This document shows, piece by piece, positions 4,334 to 8,821 of a stretch of 8,821 nucleotides of DNA. The stretch's first letter is position 1. The number at the start of each line of letters is the position of its first letter. The notes under the pieces were generated by a model. The model was given only the letters and a program-made list of their open reading frames with translations. It ran no database searches and was not told where the DNA came from. Origin of the DNA: Arthrobacter sp. (GTDB taxonomy: Bacteria > Actinomycetota > Actinomycetes > Actinomycetales > Micrococcaceae). The DNA lies in NCBI GenBank assembly GCA_025464545.1, contig JAODMA010000206.1, positions 1-8,821 on the forward strand, read 5' to 3'. A program made the translations under genes and the position numbers.

Positions 4334-6529
4334 ATGGCGGACGCTACGCACCAGACGGACACGGAAACAAGCAGACAGCTGCGGGAGCTCGCGGCGGCCC
4401 ACGGAGTCGGAACGATGTTCCATGGCTGGGACGGCGTGGAACGCTCCGTCCCGGACAGCACCTTGCGGGGTGTCCTGGCGGCGCTGGGCGTCCCCGCCGC
4501 GGGGCCGGACGAGATGCGGCGATCGCTGCACGAGACCCGGCTCGCGCCGTGGCGGCGACTGCTGCCGCCGGTCGTCGTCGGAAGGCAGGGGCGGGAAACG
4601 CTCGTCTTTGTCCACGTTCCCCATGGGAGTCAGGTTCGCGTCTGGATCGAGGCCGAGGACGGCAGCCGGCACGAGGCCGCACAGCGGGATAACTGGGACC
4701 AGCCCGTCGACGTCGACGGCGTCCTGACGGGGCGCGCGACCTTCGCGCTCCCGGAGGACCTTCCCCTTGGCTGGCACACTCTGTTCGCTGACGCCCAGGG
4801 CACCCTCGCCAACTGCCCACTGGTGGTCACCCCGCGGCGACTAGGCACCACCGAGGCGCTCGCGGGCCGACAGAACTGGGGTCTGACAGCGCAGCTGTAT
4901 TCCGTTCGCTCCTCCCGGTCCTGGGGAATCGGGGACCTTGCCGACCTTGCGGATCTTGCCGCCGTTTCCGGTCAGGAGGGCGCGGGCTTTGTGCTGGTCA
5001 ACCCGCTGCATGCCGCCGAGCCACGGCCGCCGGTCGAAGACTCTCCGTATCTGCCCACCACGCGACGGTTCTTCAACCCGCTCTACCTCCGGGTGGAGGA
5101 GATCCCCGAATCCGGTTACCTGGACCCGGCCGGCCAGGCAGAAGTGCAGCAACTGGCCGTACAACAGCGGTCCGCGAACAGCTCCGCCGGTTTGCTGGAC
5201 CGGAACTCAAGCTACGCCGCGAAACTGGCCGCCCTCGAACTCGTCTTCGCGGTGCCGCGCGGACCTGCCCGTGCACGCTCTTTCGCGGAATTCTGCGCCG
5301 AACAGGGACAGGGACTCGATGACTTTGCGCTCTGGTGCGCGCTGGCTGAGAAGCTACCTCCGGAGGCCCCGGAGTGGACGACGGCGGCGTCCGCACCGGA
5401 TACCCCGTACTGCACGGAGCAACGGGCACTCCTGGCGGACAGGATCGACTTCCACCGGTGGATGCAGTGGTGCTGCGACCGGCAGCTGGAAGCGGCGCAG
5501 CGCTCAGCCAGGGAATCGGGCATGGAAATCGGCGTCATTCACGATCTTGCCGTGGGCGTGAAACGGGCCGGAGCTGACGCCTGGTCCCTTGCAAGCGTGC
5601 TGGCCCGTGACGTCACCGTCGGAGCACCGCCGGACGTCTTCAACCAGCAGGGCCAGGACTGGACCCAGCCGCCCTGGCACCCCGGCCGGCTTGCCGAGTC
5701 CGGCTACGCCCCCTACCGGGACATGCTCCGGACCGTGCTGCGTCACGCCGGCGGGATCCGGGTAGACCACATCCTGGGCTTGTTCCGGCTCTGGTGGATC
5801 CCGGCAGGAGCGGGTCCGGAGCAGGGCACCTACGTCTACTACGACCACGAGGCCCTGATCGGTATCCTGGCCCTGGAGGCACAGCGTGCGGGGGCGGTGG
5901 TGATCGGTGAGGACCTGGGCGTCTTCGAGCCCTGGGTCCGGGACTATCTGGGCGAACGCGGGATCTTTGGCACCTCGATCCTCTGGTTCGAGCACGACGC
6001 GGACGGGCCCATCCCGCCGGAAAGATACCGCCAACAGTGCCTGACCAGCGTCAACACCCACGATCTGCCGCCGACTGCGGGCTATCTCGCCGGCGAACAC
6101 GTCACCCTACGCGAGTCGCTGGGGCTGCTGCAGCGTCCGGTGGACGAGGAACACGCCCAGGCCGCCGCGGAACAGGAGGCAGTCCTGGCCCTGGTCCGGG
6201 AGCGCGGACTGCTGCCGGCTGCAAAATCCCCGGGCGCAGTCCGGGACGTGCCGGCTACGGTTCAGGCCCTCTACGCGTTCACCGCACTGGCGCCTTCGTC
6301 ACTGCTCGGAGTCGCCCTGGTGGACGCGGTCGGCGAAACCCGCACACAAAACCAGCCCGGAACCAGCAGCACGCAGTACCCGAACTGGTGCGTACCGCTG
6401 GCCGGCCCCGACGGCCCGGTGCTGCTCGACGAGCTGCCGGACCATCCGGGCTTCCGTTCCCTGGCCGGCACGGTCCGCATGGCACTCCATTCCGGTGCCC
6501 ATGCGAAAGAGCAGATGTCCACCGAATAG
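4334..6529 (+). CDS. malQ: 4-alpha-glucanotransferase (amylomaltase, GH77)
   Basis: A 731-residue GH77 enzyme that cleaves an alpha-1,4-glucan and transfers the segment to another glucan or glucose, working on maltodextrins in the cytoplasm. Residues about 1-165 are the N-terminal extension with an accessory beta-rich domain, as in the long MalQ type of actinobacteria and enterobacteria. The catalytic barrel begins near NWGLTAQLYSVRSSRSWGIGDL (181-202) and contains SPYLPTTRRFFNPLYL (237-252). The three catalytic acids are visible: nucleophile Asp478 in GGIRVDHILG, acid/base Glu526 in VVIGEDLGV, and Asp577 in SVNTHDLPPTAGYL. The end carries NQPGTSSTQYPNWCVPL (673-689), the family's GT...NW substrate-site motif. 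No residue is missing and the length is normal. No other glycogen or maltose genes are in the window, so it is an orphan locus here. Initiation is probably leaderless, from the TAAAGT box 6 nt upstream. Confidence 0.96.
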   Translation: MADATHQTDTETSRQLRELAAAHGVGTMFHGWDGVERSVPDSTLRGVLAALGVPAAGPDEMRRSLHETRLAPWRRLLPPVVVGRQGRETLVFVHVPHGSQVRVWIEAEDGSRHEAAQRDNWDQPVDVDGVLTGRATFALPEDLPLGWHTLFADAQGTLANCPLVVTPRRLGTTEALAGRQNWGLTAQLYSVRSSRSWGIGDLADLADLAAVSGQEGAGFVLVNPLHAAEPRPPVEDSPYLPTTRRFFNPLYLRVEEIPESGYLDPAGQAEVQQLAVQQRSANSSAGLLDRNSSYAAKLAALELVFAVPRGPARARSFAEFCAEQGQGLDDFALWCALAEKLPPEAPEWTTAASAPDTPYCTEQRALLADRIDFHRWMQWCCDRQLEAAQRSARESGMEIGVIHDLAVGVKRAGADAWSLASVLARDVTVGAPPDVFNQQGQDWTQPPWHPGRLAESGYAPYRDMLRTVLRHAGGIRVDHILGLFRLWWIPAGAGPEQGTYVYYDHEALIGILALEAQRAGAVVIGEDLGVFEPWVRDYLGERGIFGTSILWFEHDADGPIPPERYRQQCLTSVNTHDLPPTAGYLAGEHVTLRESLGLLQRPVDEEHAQAAAEQEAVLALVRERGLLPAAKSPGAVRDVPATVQALYAFTALAPSSLLGVALVDAVGETRTQNQPGTSSTQYPNWCVPLAGPDGPVLLDELPDHPGFRSLAGTVRMALHSGAHAKEQMSTE

Positions 6530-6638
6530 CGAACTGCCAGGGGAGTATCTCCAGCGTGCGCGCATCGGTATTGCGTTCCGGACCGGCAACTACTTCGCTG
6601 ACCCGGAATTTCCAGGCCCGTGGGCTTGAGGCCGCCGG

Positions 6639-6644
6639 TATCGT
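6639..6644 (+). promoter_or_regulatory. Possible -10 box of the YqeY-like gene
   Basis: TATCGT matches TANNNT and predicts a start near 6651, giving a 5' leader of about 45 nt. No -35 is convincing at normal spacing. The remainder of the 166-nt gap after malQ shows no good terminator, only the short imperfect palindrome GGAATTTCC at 6606-6614. Confidence 0.35.
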
Positions 6645-6685
6645 GGAAGCAGTGTGCCCCGAGCACCGTTCGTCTCAATGAAAAC

Positions 6686-6690
6686 GAGGA
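6686..6690 (+). promoter_or_regulatory. Ribosome binding site fixing the YqeY-like start
   Basis: GAGGA ends 5 nt before the ATG at 6696. In-frame alternatives at 6654 (GTG) and 6678 (ATG) lack a comparable site, so 6696 is chosen. Confidence 0.6.
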
Positions 6691-6695
6691 ACACC

Positions 6696-7157
6696 ATGTC
6701 ACTGAAAGAGCGTCTGAAAGAAGACGTCGTTGCCCACATGAAGGCCGGCAACAAGACCGCGCTGACGACTGTCCGCAACGTTTTGGGCGAGATCAGCACC
6801 CGAGAGAAGTCCGGCAAGACGCCTGTGGAGCTGGACGACGCCCAAGTGACCTCGCTGCTGCAGAAGGAGGCGGCCAAGCGCCGCGATACCGCCCGCATCT
6901 ACACCGAGGCGGGGGAGCCCGAGCGCGCCGAAGCCGAGGTCGCCGAAGCGGAGATCATCGAGGCGTACCTGCCGAAGGCACTGACGCGCGAGGAGGTCGA
7001 AGCGATCGTTGACGGGGCGATCGCGGCGTTGAAAGCCGATGGTCAGGAGCTGTCGATGCGCTCCATCGGCGTCGTGATGAAACCCGTCACCGCTAAAGTG
7101 GCGGGGCGTTTCGACGGCAAGACCGTCAGCGAGATTGTCCGCAGCCGCCTGGCGTAG
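6696..7157 (+). CDS. GatB/YqeY-domain protein
   Basis: A 153-residue cytoplasmic protein of the YqeY family. It opens with the standard MSLKERLKEDVVAHMKAGNKTALTTVRNVL helix (1-30) and carries the hallmark EIIEAYLPKALTREEVEAIV (86-105). The C-terminal GVVMKPVTAKVAGRFDGKTVSEIVRSRL (125-152) matches the helical tail domain shared with GatB, the B subunit of tRNA-dependent amidotransferase. In GatB that domain contacts tRNA; the job of free-standing YqeY proteins is not established. The length is normal for the family. Starting here rather than at the upstream GTG or ATG gives the conserved N-terminus and a proper ribosome binding site. The gene stands alone between malQ and a convergent tRNA gene, with a shared hairpin terminator 80 nt downstream. 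Confidence 0.92.
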   Translation: MSLKERLKEDVVAHMKAGNKTALTTVRNVLGEISTREKSGKTPVELDDAQVTSLLQKEAAKRRDTARIYTEAGEPERAEAEVAEAEIIEAYLPKALTREEVEAIVDGAIAALKADGQELSMRSIGVVMKPVTAKVAGRFDGKTVSEIVRSRLA

Positions 7158-7237
7158 CCGCTGCGGTGGCCGGTCATTTTGCCGGCGGCGAGGGCTTCTG
7201 CACACGGTGCGGTTGGACTCCTTCTGGTCGGAGACAC

Positions 7238-7275
7238 AAAAACGCCCTGAAATCCTTGGATCTCAGGGCGTTTCC
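7238..7275 (-). terminator. Hairpin terminator of tRNA-Leu, probably bidirectional
   Basis: A perfect 11-bp stem (AAACGCCCTGA at 7240-7250 with TCAGGGCGTTT at 7263-7273) continues, after one mismatch, with ATCC/GGAT at the top. Read on the minus strand it follows the tRNA 3' end by 7 nt and is followed by TTTTTG, a good intrinsic terminator. On the plus strand TTT-CCTGTT follows, weaker, but it could also stop transcription of the YqeY-like gene. Only weak short hairpins are seen between 7158 and 7237. Confidence 0.85.
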
Positions 7276-7280
7276 TGTTG

Positions 7281-7363
7281 TGCGCGGAGGGGGACTTGAA
7301 CCCCCACCCCCTTTCGAGGACTAGCACCTCAAGCTAGCGCGTCTGCCATTCCGCCACCCGCGC
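7281..7363 (-). tRNA. tRNA-Leu (anticodon GAG)
   Basis: An 83-nt class II tRNA. The minus strand gives acceptor strand GCGCGGG (7363 to 7357), pairing with TCCGCGC near the 3' end, one pair being G-U. The anticodon stem CTAGC/GCTAG closes the loop TTGAGGT, giving GAG, which reads CUC and CUU leucine codons. A long variable arm (TCCTCGAAAGGGGGT) is as expected for leucine. The T-arm is GGGGG-TTCAAGT-CCCCC, and the discriminator base is A. The 3' CCA is not encoded (the genome reads CAA), so it is added after transcription. Confidence 0.96.
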
Positions 7364-7428
7364 AGGTGGTAATTCGGAGACGATTTCCGCCTTTCAGCGT
7401 TTCGCTTTTCTCCGAAGCAGCGAGAAAG

Positions 7429-7434
7429 ACTCTA
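7429..7434 (-). promoter_or_regulatory. Predicted -10 box of tRNA-Leu
   Basis: TAGAGT reads from 7434 to 7429 on the minus strand and predicts a start near 7422, with a precursor leader of about 59 nt before the mature 5' end. A weak -35 of the form TTGTTT lies 15 bp upstream. It is divergent from the M20 hydrolase promoter. Confidence 0.4.
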
Positions 7435-7441
7435 GCATGAA

Positions 7442-7453
7442 GTTTCCGGAAAC
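7442..7453. repeat. 12-bp perfect palindrome between divergent promoters
   Basis: GTTTCCGGAAAC equals its own reverse complement. It lies between the predicted -10 boxes of tRNA-Leu (minus) and the M20 hydrolase (plus), touching the -35 region of both. It is a possible operator; the cognate regulator is unknown. Confidence 0.4.
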
Positions 7454-7473
7454 AAATAATCGGGGCTTGTCGG

Positions 7474-7479
7474 TAGGCT
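7474..7479 (+). promoter_or_regulatory. Predicted -10 box of the M20 hydrolase gene
   Basis: TAGGCT matches TANNNT and predicts a start near 7486, giving a leader of about 31 nt that contains the ribosome binding site AAGGAG (7505-7510), 6 nt before the ATG. The -35 position (about AACAAA at 7451-7456) is poor and abuts the palindrome at 7442-7453. Confidence 0.45.
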
Positions 7480-7516
7480 GAAGCCAGCAATCAGCCCCCG
7501 CCACAAGGAGTGCCCC

Positions 7517-8821
7517 ATGACTGAAATCCGGCCCGAGGACGAAGTTGTTCGGATCTGCCAGGAACTGATCCGAATCGACACCTCCAACTACGGCGACGGA
7601 ACAGGTCCGGGGGAGCGTGCGGCGGCGGAATACACGGCGGGGCTGATGACCGAGGTGGGGCTGGAGGCCGAAATCTTCGAGTCGGCTCCCGGGCGGGCCA
7701 GCGTGGTTACAAGAATGGCGGGGGAGGACCCCTCCGCCAGCGCCCTCGTTGTCCACGGACACCTGGACGTCGTTCCCGCGCTCCGGGAGCAGTGGTCCGT
7801 GGATCCCTTCGGTGCCGAACTCAAGGACGGCCTGATCTGGGGCCGCGGCGCCGTCGACATGAAAGACATGGATGCCATGATCCTCGCGGTGCTGCGCAAC
7901 TTCGCGCGCACCGGCCGCAAGCCCAAGCGGGACCTGATCTTCGCGTTCTTCGCCGATGAGGAAGCCGGCGGCCAATACGGTGCCCACTACGCCGTCGACA
8001 AACGACCGGAGCTGTTTGCGGGCGCCACCGAGGCAATCTCCGAAGTCGGCGGCTTTTCCGCCACCATCGGCGGCCAGCGCACCTACCTGCTGCAGACCGC
8101 CGAGAAGGGCCTGTCCTGGCTCCGCCTCGTGGCCCACGGCCGCGCCGGCCATGGCTCGCAGATCAACACGGACAATGCCGTGACGCGGCTCGCCAGCGCC
8201 GTCTCGCGGATCGGTGAATACAAGTGGCCGGTGGAGCTGACTCCCACCACCCGGCAGTTCCTGGACGGCGTGACCGAACTCACGGGCGTGGAGTTCGACC
8301 CGGATGACCCGGAAAAGATCCTCAAGGAGCTCGGTACCGTCGCCCGCTTCGTCGGCGCGACGCTGCAGAACACCACCAACCCCACGCTGCTCAAGGGCGG
8401 CTACAAACATAACGTGATCCCCGAGTCAGCCGAGGCCCTGGTGGACTGCCGGACCCTGCCGGGCCAGGAACAGCAGGTCCTCGAGATCGTCCGGGAACTC
8501 GCGGGGACCGGCGTCGACGTGAGCTACGTCCACAACGACGTCTCCCTGGAGGTCCCGTTCGCCGGGAACCTCGTCGATTCGATGATCGACGCCCTGCACT
8601 CCGAGGACCCCGGCGCCAAGGTCCTGCCGTATACACTCTCCGGCGGCACTGACAACAAGGCCCTGAGCCGGCTCGGCATCACCGGCTACGGCTTCGCCCC
8701 GCTCCAGCTGCCGGACGACCTCGACGTCACCGGAAGGTTCCACGGCGTCGACGAGCGCGGCCCCGCCGAGTCCCTGAAGTTCGGCGCCCGCGTGCTGGAC
8801 ACGCTGCTGACCAACTACTGA
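7517..8821 (+). CDS. M20-family zinc metallohydrolase (peptidase/deacylase type)
   Basis: A 434-residue co-catalytic zinc hydrolase of the M20/M25/M40 family. Zinc ligands and catalytic residues are visible: His82 and catalytic Asp84 in VVHGHLDVVP, bridging Asp114 in GRGAVDMKDM, general base Glu148 and ligand Glu149 in FFADEEAGGQYG, probable ligand Glu176 in AISEVGGF, and His409 in GRFHGVDERGP. The inserted dimerisation (lid) domain spans about residues 195-310 and includes AHGRAGHGSQ, whose His212 normally reaches the partner subunit's active site. Family members hydrolyse dipeptides, N-acyl amino acids or related amides; the substrate cannot be fixed from sequence, and cytoplasmic peptide or acyl-amino-acid turnover is likely. 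There is no signal peptide. The start is supported by AAGGAG 6 nt upstream. The gene is complete: its TGA stop is the final triplet of the window, so what follows is unknown. Confidence 0.92.
   Translation: MTEIRPEDEVVRICQELIRIDTSNYGDGTGPGERAAAEYTAGLMTEVGLEAEIFESAPGRASVVTRMAGEDPSASALVVHGHLDVVPALREQWSVDPFGAELKDGLIWGRGAVDMKDMDAMILAVLRNFARTGRKPKRDLIFAFFADEEAGGQYGAHYAVDKRPELFAGATEAISEVGGFSATIGGQRTYLLQTAEKGLSWLRLVAHGRAGHGSQINTDNAVTRLASAVSRIGEYKWPVELTPTTRQFLDGVTELTGVEFDPDDPEKILKELGTVARFVGATLQNTTNPTLLKGGYKHNVIPESAEALVDCRTLPGQEQQVLEIVRELAGTGVDVSYVHNDVSLEVPFAGNLVDSMIDALHSEDPGAKVLPYTLSGGTDNKALSRLGITGYGFAPLQLPDDLDVTGRFHGVDERGPAESLKFGARVLDTLLTNY

Noticed and set aside
6606..6614. GGAATTTCC as a malQ terminator or operator
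   Set aside because: Only a 4-bp arm around a single base, with no T run; easily due to chance.
7169..7186. GCCGG/CCGGC hairpin after the YqeY-like gene as its own terminator
   Set aside because: Only five base pairs with an 8-nt loop and no following T tract; the much stronger hairpin at 7238-7275 is the better candidate.
7394..8410. Long minus-strand open frame (338 codons) opposite the M20 hydrolase
   Set aside because: The M20 gene has all catalytic motifs and a good ribosome binding site; the antisense frame has none and runs across the divergent promoter region.

Overview
The window looks like ordinary chromosomal sequence from a high-GC Gram-positive bacterium. The best fit is an actinobacterium of the Micrococcaceae (Arthrobacter / Pseudarthrobacter type). 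This is inferred from base composition, G/C-rich third codon positions, several TANNNT -10 boxes lying 6 to 8 nt from start codons (typical of leaderless actinobacterial genes), and the protein families present. No phage, transposase, integrase, CRISPR array, toxin-antitoxin or defence gene is visible. I did not find a clearly new biological system, so the findings are modest and mostly regulatory.

Layout. Positions 113-3555 hold four genes on the minus strand, transcribed from high to low coordinates: a TraR/DksA-type zinc-finger protein (3202-3555), an M50-type membrane metallopeptidase (2426-3205, overlapping it by an ATGA), a glutathionyl-hydroquinone-reductase-like GST (1307-2416, 9 nt later) and an FUSC/aromatic-acid-exporter-like membrane protein (113-1228). 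Likely internal promoters sit in front of the last two. From 3671 the plus strand takes over: a hemerythrin-like di-iron protein (3736-4317), then malQ for 4-alpha-glucanotransferase (4334-6529), with a probable leaderless promoter in the 16-nt gap, then a GatB/YqeY-domain protein (6696-7157). A minus-strand tRNA-Leu(GAG) (7281-7363) converges on that gene, and a strong hairpin terminator (7238-7275) lies between them. Finally an M20-family metallohydrolase (7517-8821) runs on the plus strand and its stop codon is the last three bases of the window.

How the genes may work together (inference). The minus-strand cluster combines a putative RNA-polymerase-binding regulator, a membrane protease, a thiol-dependent quinone reductase and a possible aromatic-compound exporter, which is consistent with envelope or redox/aromatic stress handling. 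malQ is a maltodextrin/glycogen enzyme without other glycogen genes nearby. The YqeY-like protein, tRNA and M20 hydrolase are housekeeping-type genes with no evident link to each other.
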